64,000 nt of DNA, taken from contig CM056728.1 in the NCBI GenBank assembly GCA_029844215.1, positions 3,782,001 to 3,846,000 on the forward strand. The letters are read 5' to 3'. The translations under genes were made by a program, and so were the position numbers. The notes under the pieces are model-generated. The model was given only the letters and a program-made list of their open reading frames with translations, was not told the DNA's origin and ran no database searches. Every line of letters starts with the position of its first letter. Within the stretch, counting starts at the first letter, position 1. The stretch is from Przewalskia tangutica (taxonomy: Eukaryota > Streptophyta > Magnoliopsida > Solanales > Solanaceae). Positions 12,484 to 24,566 of this stretch are shown in pieces.

Positions 12484-13164
12484 ATGGCCGAAAAACAAAC
12501 TTTTCATCCCGCTCTTGCCATTAATAACGTCAAGAACTTTATCTCCATAACCCTTGAAATAGAAAAAGGGCAATATACCTCTTGGGCGGAATTGTTCAAA
12601 ATTCATTGCCGCGCATATGAGGTGATCGACCATATCATATCTTTCGAGTCATCATCAGACGCCATTTTAGTGGACAAAAAGCTATGGTCCCATTTGAATG
12701 TTATTGTCCTTCAATGGATATATGACACTATATCTAACGATCTTTTACATACCATATTAGAGCCGAATTCTACGACTCAACAGGCATGGGAACGTTTACA
12801 AAATATATTTCAGGACAACAAATTTTCTCGCGCCGTTTATCTTGAACATCAATTTACTAACGTTGAATTGGATGATTTTTCCAACATCTCCACTTATTGT
12901 CGGGAATTGAAGATGATTGCGGACCAACTATCCAACGTGTTCGCCCGTAAAAATCAATCCTTCAGTTGATTACAGGGTTGATTGAACAGTATGATGGAGT
13001 GACTACGTTCATTCAGCAAAATAATCTATTGCCTCCTTTCTATGAGGCCCGTTCGAAGTTGATTTTTGAGGAAACGCGGAAAGCAAAACAGACATCTTCT
13101 GGAGCAGCCACCGCTGGAACTGCTCTCGTCTCCACCAACTCATTTTTTACTAATTTAGAGCCCT
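12484..13164 (+). pseudogene. copia A gag pseudogene
   Basis: It starts MAEKQTFHPALAINNVKN and follows a copia gag core, with a QYTSWAELFKIHCRAYEVIDH block, a QAWERLQNIFQDNK block and an EYCRELK-like block (TYCRELKMIADQL). A frame change near 12966 is followed by the continuation LITGLIEQYDGV...FYEARSKLIFEE, ending at 13164. The gag protein would form the cytoplasmic particle. No clear CCHC knuckle is visible in the remaining sequence, which is GC-rich and shifted in frame between 13170 and 13500. Confidence 0.8.
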
Positions 13165-13502
13165 AAAATTCTGGTTCGGAGGGGAATAGTAATCGTCAAA
13201 ATAATGACCAAAACGGAGTTCAAATCGTAACAATAAAGGAAAAAATAATGATAGAAAAAGATGAGGTCGGGGTGGTGGCCAACCTATCGACGACAGTGGC
13301 CAGTCCGAGCCGTGGCGGGCTAGCAGTGGGGGCAGTACCCACTGTGGGCCTGGACCCACAGTGGACTTCTCCTCCATGCCCATAACAAACTTCATCATGG
13401 GCCAGGCATCCTCCTTCTTCAAATCGCCAACCCAGTATTCTAGGGTCTCGTCCAGAGTATGCGTTTGCGATCCAGGCATCGTCTTCTGTTGGCTATGCAC
13501 CC

Positions 13503-16500
13503 ATGGACATTGAACAAGCCATGAACAACATGACTATAAGTGTTCTAGATGAGTTATGGTGCATGGACACATGGGCTACGTCACACATGATGACATCTCA
13601 AGGTAATCTCTCATCTTATTTTAATATGAGCAATAATAAAAATATTGTTATCGACAGTGGGCAGAAAAAACTAATTTGTGGTATTGGTCATGTTATTATA
13701 CCCTCTCCACACCCACCATTATACTTGAAAAACGTCTTACATGCATTAAAACTAATTAAAAACTTGATCTATGTTAGACGTTTTACAATTGACAACAATG
13801 TTTCTGTGAATTTTGATCTGTTTGGCTTTTTTGTGAAGGATTTTCAGACGGAGACGTCACTTATGAGATGCAATAGCACGGGTGACTTGTATCCCATCAC
13901 ATCTGTTTTCAAAAATAGCATGACCAAACCATCAATATTTGCTGTCATTTCTCCTACTCTATGGCACAATCGGTTGGGACACCCAGGAGCACAAGTTTTT
14001 AATAATCTTAGGAAGAATAATTTATTTTATTGTAACAAACTTTTAGACTCTTCTATTTGCCAAACTTATGTGTTTGGTAAACATGTTAAGCTTCCTTTTG
14101 CATCATCTACTTCTCATACTTTTATGTCATTTGATCTTGTGCATTGTGATTTATGGACATCACTAGTTTTGAGTTCTGAAAGTCATAAATATTATATGCT
14201 CATTCTAGATGATTATTCAATTTTTTTGTGGACATTTTCCTTAGGACATAAATCACAAACCTACATCATTTTAAAACAATTTAGTATTTTTATCAAAATT
14301 CAATTTGACAAAAATTATTAAATGTTTTCAATGTGACAATGAGGGGAATTCATCAATGCCCAATTTAATGATTTTATAACCAAAATGGGATGTCTTTGCG
14401 TATTTCGTGTCCACATACATCACCACAAAATGGGAAAGCCGAAAGAAAAAATTTGAACGGTTAACAATATGATTCGCTCTATTCTTGTGCATTCTTCCAC
14501 ACCACCAAAGTTTTGGCACCATGCACTTCAAATGGCCACATACCTTTTAAATATTTTTCCTAGTAAATTGCTCTCCAATGTGTCTCCTACACAAATATTG
14601 TATCATCATCTCCCGTCTTTTACACATTTGAGGGTGTTTGTGTTATCATTTGTTTTCATCCACTACCATTAACAAGTTGCAATTTGTTCAACTCCTTGTG
14701 TATTTTTGGAATAACCACAAAATTATAGGGGATATAAATGGTATGATTTGACGAATGAGAAAATAATTATCTCTCATCATGTGATTTTTTATGAGTCTAC
14801 ATTCCCGCTTGCTAAGTCTCATGTGACATCCTCACCCTCATATGATTTTTTGGATAACGAAATACATCCTATTTTACACCACCACCTTAATAACAAAACA
14901 CAAGTGGAACCAACACAATAAAATACCCAATATTTTTCGGCCTAACCACAAAATGGGACTGGATTAGAGACCACAATCGTATTACCGCTGGTCTCGGCCC
15001 AATCCTATTTTCGTGGTGGGCAGGACCAAGTGGGGGAGCCCACTTCCTTCTCAAATGAACCCTTATCCCAGCCCAACACCGGATCGGCTACCCATTTTCA
15101 CTTGGGCCACAATACACTCCCTCGGCGCAATACCACATCAAAGACCTCTACTACCCAATCAATGACAGAACAACCTCAGATCATTGAAACTCATACCATG
15201 CATGAGATTTTTCGGTCCAAACGTCAGTTTAACCTACTATTCTTAGTTTAACCGTCACCTCTACCAAAAAATCCCAAAGCCGCCTTGTCTGACCCGAATT
15301 GAAAAGTTGACATGTTAGATGAATTTAATGCTCTTATTAAAAATAAGATGTGGGAATTAGTACCACAATCGTCTAATTTGAATGCCATTCCGTCTATGTG
15401 GGTGTTTTGTCATAAAAAGAATTCTGATGATTCTTTTGCGAGATACAAAGCTCGTCTTATTGGTGATGGCATGTCTCAGCAGGTTGGAGTCGATTGTGGT
15501 GAAACATTCAAAAGCCAACAACTATCAGGACTGTTCTCAGTCTGGCGCTTTCCAAATCTTGGTCCATTCATCAGTTGGATATTAAAAATGCATTCTTAAA
15601 TGGTCACTTACATGAAACATTATACATGCATCAACCGTTGGGTTTCTGAGATTATACCCATTCAGATCATATTTTCCTGTTGAATAAATCCTTATATGGT
15701 TTGAAACAAACCCCCAGGGCATGATATAATCGGTTTGCAGGATTTGTTTCCAAGTTAGGGTTCTCTCACAGCAAGTCTGATTAATCGTTGTTCATTTATC
15801 GGAAGGGCACTGATATGACATTTATACTTCTGTATATCGATGATATTACTATCACAACATCAACCACTTCACTTCGCCAATCTATTATGTTCCTTCTTGT
15901 AGTAAAATTTGCAATGAAGGACTTGGGTCCGTTGAATTATTTTCTTGGCATTGCCGTCATCCAATATGCAGGTGATTTGTTTCTTAGTCAAAAGAAATAT
16001 GCCGAAGAAATAATTGACAGAGGCGAAATTGAGTAACAATTCCGGAACTCCATACATCGATCCTACACATTAATGCAACCTCGCAGGAGCCTTGTAATAT
16101 CTGATTTTTATAAGACCAGATATTTTCTATGCGGTTCAGCAAGTTTGTTTACACATGCATGATCTGAAGGAAGAACATATGGGGGCTATCAAAAGGATTC
16201 TGCAGTATGTTAAGGGTACTCTCCATTTTGGCTTACATCTGTATAAGTCATCCATCTCGAGTTTTTCAGCCTACACAGATGCAGATTGAGGTGGCTTCCC
16301 GGACACACATCGTTCAACTTTCGGTTATTGTGTGTTCTTAGGGGACAATCTCATTTCATGGTGTCCAAACGATAATCCACGCTGTCTCGGTCAAGTGCTG
16401 AGACAAAATATTGAAGGGTAGCCAATGCGGTTGTTGAATCATGTTGGCTCCGTAATCTACTATTGGAGCTACATTGTCCGATTGAAAAGGCAACATTGGT

Positions 16501-16735
16501 CTATTGTGACAATGTGAGTGCGATATACTTATCCGACAATTTTGTTCAACATCAACGCACAAAACACATTAAAATGGATATCTTATTTGTTCGCGAAAAG
16601 AATGTCCGTGTTCTCCATGTACCGTCCCGTTATCAGATTGCTGACATCTTCACAAAAGGTCTTCCGCGCGTACTTTTTAATGATTTCAGGGACAATCTCA
16701 ACATACGAGAACCTCCCGCTAAGACTCCGGGGGAC
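13503..16735 (+). pseudogene. copia A pol pseudogene (protease, integrase, RT, RNase H)
   Basis: The protease start reads CMDTWATSHM, where the family has DTGATSHM, so the active-site glycine is replaced by tryptophan. The integrase zinc region has LWHNRLGHPG, but its second CxxC cysteine is changed (ICQTYVFGKH). The integrase core continues in another frame after 14321. RT pieces lie at 15312-15599 and 15788-16036 with the YIDD catalytic box (LLYIDDITITTS). RNase H follows, and the end reads YQIADIFTKGLPR at about 16630-16670. At least five frameshifts or stops are present, so it is inactive. Confidence 0.85.
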
Positions 16736-16924
16736 TGTTAGAGTAATTATGGGACAATCCCATAATTACCTCCAATTCATTATTCATAATTGATATTGTT
16801 TATAATTAACATCTTATATTTTAGGTAAGATAGATTAGTTTTTCATAAGACAAAAAACATATTATGATTGTATATATATATTGTACTATTGGAATGAAAT
16901 TAACGAAGAAATCAATTTTATACA
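16736..16924 (+). repeat. 3' LTR of copia A
   Basis: It begins TGTTAGAGTAATTATGGG directly after a purine-rich ctccggggga tract and ends TACA. It is closely similar to the split 5' LTR. Confidence 0.88.
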
Positions 16925-16965
16925 TTAACGTTATGAGATTTTAGTGGGTATATTATTATTATTGT
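16925..16965 (+). mobile_element. SINE/RTE tail, right half
   Basis: The sequence cgttatgagattttagtggg followed by att/gtt repeats continues the retroposon tail that stops at 8458. Joining the two halves restores the order seen in the copy at 18445-18676. Confidence 0.7.
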
Positions 16966-17039
16966 AGTACTATAATAAATTTACGAGATTTAAAATAACG
17001 AGTTGGGATAAATATTTAATTGGAATACTATCTTAGTGT

Positions 17040-17256
17040 GGTAATAGCAAAATGGAGTGTGTCGTGAAAAAAGGCTGCTGCATGTGTGGGAGTGCTCTGT
17101 ATGTCAGAAGTTGTCGTAATATTCCAACTGTTACTCTTTTCTTTTTTCCCCTCTCTCTCTTTTACCGATTCATCCAACAATAAAACCCTCTCCACAGTGA
17201 AAATGGTATAATTTCTCGCCGCCGACACTTCATTTTCCTCCGCCCTGATCCTACCT
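17040..17256 (+). promoter_or_regulatory. Probable promoter and 5' leader exon of the FRIGIDA-like gene
   Basis: A CT-rich leader-like stretch (ctctctctctttta near 17152) and a sequence ending cctacct just before a strong donor (gtaagc at 17257) suggest a 5' UTR exon. The start of transcription cannot be placed. The host-coding signal begins only at 20353. Confidence 0.45.
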
Positions 17257-17779
17257 GTAAGCTCCTCTCACCTTTCAATTTCTCTTTTTTACTTACTTAG
17301 TATCTTGAGAGTGTTGACCTAACTAGTTGTTATGTAATTATAAGTTCACAAATTTGAGCAGTTGAAACAACATCTTAAGTAAATGCATGTTAAGGTTGCT
17401 TGTAATAAACCCTTGTGGGTCGGCCTTTTCGGATCCGCCCACAACGGCTACCCCTTTAGTACCTTCAGATCAAGTCTTTGCTGAAAGTTTTTTCACAAAT
17501 AGTTGGCCGAATTCACTATTTTCACCCGGTTATACACATATTCGGTCTGTTTTAATTTGTTTGTCTTAATTCCCTTTTTAGTCCGTTAAAGTATCTCTTT
17601 TCTTTTTTTAAACTCTTTAATTTCAATTTTACACGGGACATGTTTAAGGTCACAAGATTAAAAAATATTTTGATATATTTTATATATATATATATTTAAT
17701 TTTAAACGATAAGATTCAGACAACTAAATTTAAACGGAGGGAGTATTAATCATGAATTGTACATACATTTGACAACTAT

Positions 17780-19530
17780 TTTTAGTTTGTGGTTGCTGAT
17801 ACGGCTATTTAGGTTATCTCTTCTTACTTTTTCAGCTGTAATTTACTAATTTTGTGGAAATTTTGCTGCTTTAAATGTTCAATTGAGCTCCATTAGCTAG
17901 TGTAATAGCTTCTTTACACTCAGTGGTTTCACTTTCAGATCAAGCCTGTGCTCATCAACACATTATTTTTTCGGATTTTTACATAAATAACCAGCCGGAT
18001 TTTTTTGTTTAATTTCGACGGTTATACACATATTATATATGAATTATACATATAGTACACATTTGACAACTATTTTTAGTTTAAGCAGTTGGAGAGATGG
18101 CTATTTAGGTTAATTCTTCTTATTTTTTCAGCTATAATTCACAAAATTTGCTCCTGCTAGAATGCACATTTGAGCTCCATTAGCTAGTGTAATAGCTTCT
18201 TTACACTTTACACTTTGCTAAATTTTATTTTTCTTTAGCTCAATTCTGTTTCAGCTATTTTTGCAATCTGAATATCTTTGTTTGCCGTTTACTTAGGTCC
18301 CGGGAATATTAAAGTGCGATCTTTCACTTAGCTCTGTGTCATTTAGTAGTTAGCGTGTGCTTTATGTTAACTTCTGTGCTTTTCCTTTTCTTTTTTTAAT
18401 CTTTTTTTTTTACTGATAATGTTTTTCTTTTTGGTTCTTTTTTCAGAATGCGCTAGCATTGCTTATTCGCTTTTGATACAAGCATTTTCATACTGCTTTA
18501 AATTTTTTGTCCGGGTCTGACCGTTTCTCTTGCTTTGCTTGTGCTTATGCTCTGTCTTGAGCCGAGGTCTCTCGGAAACAGCCGCTCTACCTACCAAGGT
18601 AGAGGTAAGGTCTGCTTACACTCTACCCTCCCTACCCTCCCCAGACCTCACGTTGTGGGATTTCACTGGGTATGTTGTTCTTTTTTCTTATTAGGTATAG
18701 TGTTTGCTAGTTTTTTTTTCTGTTTGGTTGGAGACTTGCATGTTAGTGTAGGATAAACGAGTTTTAGCTCCCTTTTTTGGGCTATAATTTACAAAATTTG
18801 TGGAAACTTTAGTGCTTTAAATGCTCATTTGAGCTCCATTAGCTAGTGTAATAGCTTCTTTAGACTCGCATTGCTAATTGCTTTTTTTCTTTACCCTAAT
18901 TCTGTTTCAGCTATTTTGCGATCTGAATTAACTTCGTTTGTCGTTTACTTAGGTGTCCGAGATATTAGAGTGCGATATTAGCTCTGATCGTTTAGTAATT
19001 AGCCGTGTGCTGCATGTTAAGTTATGTGCTTTTACTTGTTTTTAAACTTTATTTTGTTATTACTGATAAAAAAAATTCTCTTTTGTTTTTTTAATCTTAT
19101 TTGATCGGGTGTTTGCTGGTTCTTTTTTCTGTCTGGTTGAATACTTGCATGTTAGTGTAGGATAAATATGAGTTTTAGCTCCATTCGCCAGTGTTCTAGC
19201 TTTTTACATGATCATTTTGATAATTATTATTTTTCTTTTTCAGTTATTTTTTTGGCGATCTGAGTATCTTTTTTTGACGTTTACTTAGGTCCAGGAGATA
19301 TTAGACTGCAGTATTTCACTGTTGTGTAGACTCTGTTTAGCTCCATGTTGTTTAGTGATTTATGTTAACTTCTGGACTTTTTCCTTGTTTTTTTAAATTA
19401 TTTTCATATAACTGATAATGCTTTTTTTGGTTCTTTTTCCCTTATTAAGTCAGTGTTTGGTAATTTTTTATTTCTGTCTGGTTGAAGAGTTGCATGCTAG
19501 AGTAGTATAAATCTGAGCTTTAGCTAACCT
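17780..19530 (+). repeat. Tandem repeats of about 330-410 bp in the 5' UTR intron
   Basis: A block order recurs: ataatttacaaaatttg, then gagctccattagctagtg, then cagctatttt-gcgatctga, then cgtttacttaggt, then ttgcatgttagtgtaggat. The gagctccattagctag block occurs at about 17885, 18172 and 18830. The gatctga block occurs at about 18260, 18916 and 19255. The ttgcatg block occurs at about 18737, 19146 and 19490. After removing the retroposon at 18445-18676 the spacing is about 410 and 340 bases. There are at least three copies plus a partial one. Confidence 0.75.
18445..18676 (+). mobile_element. SINE/RTE-type retroposon with 11-bp target duplication
   Basis: It is flanked by gttcttttttc at 18434-18444 and 18677-18687. 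The 3' half has gccgaggtctctcggaaaca, aaggtagaggtaaggtctg, acactctaccctcc and gggatttcactgggtatgtt, the Solanaceae TS SINE/RTE tail. The 5' half is not a clear tRNA head, so this may be a 5'-truncated RTE LINE rather than a SINE. It interrupts one unit of the intronic tandem repeat. Confidence 0.8.
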
Positions 19531-20352
19531 CTAGTTAAGGGAATCCCTAATTTTGCCGATCGATTAACAGTATTACGATATCAGTCCCAACAAAACGGAA
19601 TGGAGATATAGGATTCATGTAGTCAACACTAACTAGTTTGAGATTTTAGGTGTGGTTGATTGATGATTTTGTTAGTTTGTTGACAAATCTTAAAGCTATA
19701 AGCTGTTGCGCCTAAATTCTGAGTTCCTTGGTTTAGTTTCCGTGAGTGGTCTTGTGTGGCACATTTACAGTGTATTTTGAATTTGTCGGCTTCATGTAAG
19801 GTTGTTCATGAGAATTAAAGAGTAGTAAGAACTTTATCATAAGGCTATTTTGAATAGACATTTTCTTTCTTTTCCTTCTCTTTGTGTGTATTATCGGGTG
19901 TTTACCTGTTGGTTATAAGCAAATCTTGCCTTATCTGCTAACAAAGATGCAGTTGAAAAAGAGTAGTAGGTACTTTATTATGGGAAGATGCTCCATTGTT
20001 CTTGACAAAGAGGTGGAGTTTAGTTAAGGAGCATCTGTGATGGAGACCGACTCTGACATACTAAAATACTTTAAAGAAGAGAGAAAAGGAGGACTGGTTA
20101 TGATATATTAGAACACAAACTTGTGTTATGAGATTCTACCTTCAAATCTTAATGTTTATTTTTTGAATTTTTATTCGTAGGTATGGGGTTATATATGATC
20201 TCTTTCAATAAATAGTCTAAAGATTATACTGCAAAGTACTGGAAAAAAATTGGAGTTCTTTTCGTTAACAATAGTGAAAGCTTCTCCTTGTTTATCGCAT
20301 TTCATCTCTCAAATTTTTTTATACTAATTTATAAATATTAGGATTTTTTACC

Positions 20353-23300
20353 ATGGAAGATACACAATCAGTTACAACGCTGATGGGCTCCACAACCTCT
20401 AAGATACAACAGCTACAGAAAGCATTTGCTGAGTTGGAAAGTCATCGTGCTGTTACGCTAAACCTGAAATGGAAGCAACTCGAAGAGCACTTTCATGGGC
20501 TTGAGAAGTCCTTGAAGAGGCGCTTCACCGAACTGGAAGACCAAGAGAAGAAGTTCGAAACAAAAATAGTTCAATCAAGAAAGATTTTGGAGAATCGTCA
20601 AGCTGCTATTATCTCTAATGAGCAAGCTTCACTTAAGAGCCTCCAAGAGAAAAGAGATGCAGCAGTTTCTGCCATTACTACTGCTATGGAGAAGCATAGG
20701 AAGCCTCATGAGATGCAAGGTGAGTCGTCTATGTTTGAAGCAAAGCCCCTTGATTTCATACCACTCGAGAATACAGAGGATAATATGAAGCCTTTCAAGA
20801 GTAGTGTTGTGGAAGTCAAGCTTTATCCAGAGTTGGTTAAGTTATGCCAAGATATGGACTCAGCAGGGCTCCACAAATTTATATCAGACAACCGCAAGAA
20901 CCTGGCTGCTGTAAGGGAGGAAATTCCATCTGCTTTACGAGCTGCTGTTGATCCTGCCTATCTGGTGCTGGACTCACTCAAGGGTTTTTACTCCTCAGTA
21001 GTGTCAATTTCAGATGCTAAAAAAGATGCAAATCTTTTAGGTCTCCGCCGAACTTGTATTATGCTGATGGAATGCCTTAGCATTTTATTAACGACCCTGG
21101 AATTGGATTCTATTCCAAGTTTATTATCAGAAAGTGTAAAGGGGCGTGCAAAAGCAATCGCTGAGGAGTGGAAACCAAAGTTAGATGAGCTTGACATTGA
21201 TGCAAATAATGGAAATTCCTTGGAGGCTCATGCATTCTTACAGCTTCTAGCTACTTTTGGTATTAACTCCAACTTTAACCAGGAAGACTTGTACAAGCTG
21301 ATACCCATGGTTTCACGACGTCGCCAAACAGCTGATCTTTGTCGTTCCCTTGGATTGTCTGAGAGAATGCCAGGTTGGTTTTCGAAAATACTTAAGTCAA
21401 TGGCTAGAGGATTTTAAATGCTTATATTTGGATGAATTTCTCAAAAACTCTAGCCTCTTTTTTGTTCCTTTTTATTTATCTTCTCTCCCTTTTCTATGTT
21501 CTTTGACTGGTCAAAGGGTATTCTTATTTGGTAAAATCAAAAGCAATGAATTTTGGTTCTGTCTACACAGTTGAAGATTCTCGGATTGTTAGATCATTAT
21601 TGGTCAAATCAAGATTGATTTGCACTCTGGTTTCTCATGCCTACATGAAGTTTGCATCTATTTTCGTGTCTAATTTTGGGGAAATTTGGTATTGACCTTG
21701 TAATAATTCGTTTGTTGATACTTTGTGTTATAATCTACTTTTGTTCTTTTTATTTTTTTAATTCTTCCTAAAATAGTTTTGGAAAGTCATATGATCTCAT
21801 GTCATGCCCCATGAGATCTGCATGTAATACACACATACATACACTCATATAGTCATACATGTACAGTATATACATAATACACGTATATGCATTACAATAA
21901 ATAAATATAATGCAGACATCTAAAATGGTATCACAGTACCAGGAGATATTTACCTTCATGAAACTGATAAACTTAGGATCTATCATTTATCATGACAGTA
22001 TGCTATTGGACATGTTTTAACTGGCCATTGGTTGCAATTTCTTGAGTACTTTGCACTTGACTTCTTTTGTTTTCGGAAGGATTTCCTCATTTTCCTTTCC
22101 TGGGGTGGGAATAAGGCACTGTATAAACAGTTTATTGTCATTAGTGTTTTTCCCTGTTTGTGAGCTATGTTGGTCAGACTCTTGAAAAATGTCGTTGGGT
22201 GCATGTAGCCAGTCTCTCATGAATGATACTATCTCATAAACTATGTTGCTCGTACTCTGCAAAAATATCGTCGCACCTGTGTCGGATCCGACATAGGTGC
22301 GACGATATTTTTGCTGAGTACGAGCAACATAGTTTGTGAGATAGTATCACTCAAGAGAGACGGCCAACCTTTGGTTTATACAATATGCAAAACAAAAAAG
22401 GAGTAAATCGGGTCTTACTATGTTAAAAAAATGTCTTGAGTAAAACATCAAGCTACAAAGGTTATCAGTTTCTTCAACTGGCAGCTACGATTCTAAAAAG
22501 AACCTCTCTTATTTGTATTGATGAGATCTTGCAGTAATTTGCCTCACATCTACTGAATGCTCGCAAATTGCTGATAAATACAGCGCATAGGTCCTAATAG
22601 GCGTTTGGCCATGCGTTTTCAAATCATGGTTTCATAATTGATTTCAAATCACCGTTTGTTTATGCAATTTGGACATAGTTTCAACTTCAACTTCATGTCA
22701 TGATTTGAATCTCAAATCATCCAAAAAGGTGTGATTTGGGATTCCAAATCACGATTTCAATTTTTTTAAATATAAAACTTGACTCATAAGCTTATATTGA
22801 CCAATAACCGGCTCAAAGTAACAATGTAGTTTCGTCTTCTCGGTCATCTGTTCGAGAAATGCATGTTCGATGTGAAGAGACTGTTAATATCATGTGGGAG
22901 GATAATATTAAAGAGTAGTTACACTACTATTCATGTTCAATTTTCCATTTTATTGAATTTAAGTTCGATCAATTGATGTTGTATTTTTTAGAATGGTCTT
23001 CTAGCCGCGTATTAATTTTGTTATGAACTATGACTTGCTCATTTGGTAATATTGCATAAGAATTAGGAAAGTTTTGATGATTTTTACAACTTGTGGGGTT
23101 TTATGTCAATGAGAAAAAATACAACTAAGAAATTCAAATTGCATGTCCAAACAAAAATTCAACTTCAAATTATCAAGATTTCAAATCACTGATTTCAAAT
23201 CATGTCCAAATGGCTCCTTAGTATTGATATGTAAATATGTTTTTTTCCAGATTTTTACTAAAGTAGAGCAGTATTTCCTGTCATCTATTGATATGGTTGT

Positions 23301-24566
23301 AGGAGGTCAGGTATGCTCATATGCTTCAGATTCTTAAACATTTGTTTGGTTTCTGCTTTTGCATTTCTACAGGTGTTATTGACGTGTTGGTGAATAATGG
23401 AAGGCATATAGATGCTGTTAATCTAGCTTTTGCCTTTGAGCTGACCAACAAGTTTTCAGCAGTTTCACTACTAAAATCCTACTTGAATGAAGCAAGCAAA
23501 GTATCTTCACCTGTGAAATCTGGAAATGCATCACCTGCTGCACAGGTTTGTACTCTGTGCCTTGATCTATTTTGACCATATTGCTCTGTGTTAGTGTTCA
23601 CTGTAATATCTAGTCTGTGTGGGAGAATCCCTTTCGATTCTCCTATTAGGATATGCTTGTTATGGAGGAATTTTCAAATTTTTCATATTTGGTTGGTTAA
23701 AATGTTGTCTAGGAAAACAAGTTCTTACAAATGAGAAAAATGACTTCCAAAACGAGTTTCGGAAGTGACATTTCAAGTTCATTGTCTCCTTCCCACCAAT
23801 CCAACGCCCCAACCCATCCCACCCACCGCCACCCCCACTCCCGACCCCCATAGTCTCTTGCTAGACTAGATTACATATAAATGCTCTTGGGATAATATTC
23901 TTTTGTTTACTTTCCATACCCTAGAAAATAAGTAAAAACCCACATGTTTTCCAACAAAATATTTTCCTTCATACCAAACACACCCTTAGTCCCCTTGGGT
24001 TGGGGGAGCGAGTGCTGGTCAGGCGGAGTTATGCAGTCAATGCTCTTCAGTTAATTATTACATCTCCTTAACGAGAATCTCTTTTTGAAAGTAACTCATT
24101 TTGACGTACCAACAATCAAATGTCTTCTTTGTTCCAGAATGATGTCAATGAAAGGCAGCTGACTGCACTGAAGGCTGTGATTAAGTGCATTGAAGACCAT
24201 AAACTTGAGGAGCAATACCCTGTGGATCCTCTTCAGAAAAAAGTTCTCCAGCTGGAGAAAGTAAAGGCAGACAAGAAACGAGCAACCGAAGTTGCCAAAC
24301 CTCAACCCAAGAGACCTCGTGCCAATTGCGTAGGTAATGGAGCGCGAGTCACTAATGTCACTAACATTGTCTCTGACAAGAACTTCTATGCTAGTAGAAT
24401 GACTGATAGGTATCCGCAGTACATATATGACCGACCATATGCTTACCCCGGACCGACTGACACCCACGTTCCGTCATTCCTTGGTACTGCCTACAACCTT
24501 CCTCCTCCTGGACATGGCAACTTCTTTGGAAATGGTTACCACTACCAGGCTACTTACCTGCACTAA
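20353..24566 (+). CDS. FRL3: FRIGIDA-like protein (FRL3-like)
   Basis: Three exons (20353-21373, 23373-23545, 24138-24566) join in frame through GT...AG introns to 540 residues. The start codon lies in an accATGG context and gives MEDTQSVTTLMGSTTSKIQQL. Residues about 10-110 are rich in Glu, Lys and Leu and look like coiled coil. Residues about 150-400 form the FRIGIDA domain, including ELVKLCQDMDSAGLHKFI, AAVDPAYLVLDSLKGFY, HAFLQLLATFGI, IDVLVNNGRHIDAVNLAFAF and FSAVSLLKSYL. The tail carries a nuclear-signal-like PKRPR at about 455-459 and a Tyr/Pro/Gly-rich end. Family proteins are nuclear; FRIGIDA itself promotes FLC expression in Arabidopsis, and FRL members act in flowering or development. 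The FRL3 subgroup is my best match from memory; the family is certain. No breaks are seen. Confidence 0.92.
22163..22207 (+). repeat. Partial copy of a Solanaceae foldback MITE
   Basis: The sequence gctatgttggtcagactctt followed by gaaaaatgtcg is one diverged arm of the same family as the adjacent palindrome at 22225-22349. Confidence 0.55.
22225..22349. mobile_element. Near-perfect 125-bp palindrome (foldback MITE)
   Basis: Two arms of about 60 bases are inverted copies meeting at gtcggatccgac near 22287. The ends read gatactatctca and tgagatagtatc. Arm motifs (ctatgttgctcgtactctgc, aatatcgtcgcacctgtgtc) match a widespread Solanaceae foldback family that normally has a spacer; here the spacer is absent. 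It lies in the first coding intron of the FRIGIDA-like gene. Confidence 0.8.
22600..23217. mobile_element. MITE-like element in FRIGIDA-like intron 1
   Basis: The ends are related inverted sequences: ggcgtttggccatg at the left, and catgtccaaatggctcc at the right (reverse complement ggagccatttggacatg). Subterminal parts repeat variants of tttcaaatca in both orientations. Possible degenerate target copies tcctaata and tccttagta flank it. The ggcgtttgg...tttcaaatcatgg type is frequent in Solanaceae genomes. No coding capacity is present. Confidence 0.65.

Larger units (their letters stand above)
8459..16924 (+). mobile_element. Degenerate Ty1/copia retrotransposon (copia A)
   Basis: Both LTRs begin TGTTAGAGTAATTATGGG and end in TACA. 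The 3' LTR is 189 bp. The 5' LTR is about 216 bp after removing a nested hAT element. Near target repeats flank it (tttac at 8454-8458, ttaac at 16925-16929). The order gag, protease, integrase, RT, RNase H is the copia order. Short LTRs, a MAEKQTFHPAL-type gag and an internal region of about 4.5 kb resemble the short-LTR copia lineages (Ale-like); the lineage call is tentative. Frameshifts and stops make it inactive. Confidence 0.88.
17257..20341 (+). other. Inferred 5' UTR intron of the FRIGIDA-like gene
   Basis: The region runs from donor gtaagc at 17257 to acceptor attag at 20340-20341, eleven bases before the start codon. It is T-rich throughout, as plant introns are, and holds tandem repeats and one retroposon. 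Long 5' UTR introns are common in plant regulatory genes. Here the intron is inferred from signals only. Confidence 0.45.

Noticed and set aside
13150..13500. 116-codon minus-strand open frame
   Set aside because: It is antisense to the GC-rich gag-protease spacer of copia A; no domain.
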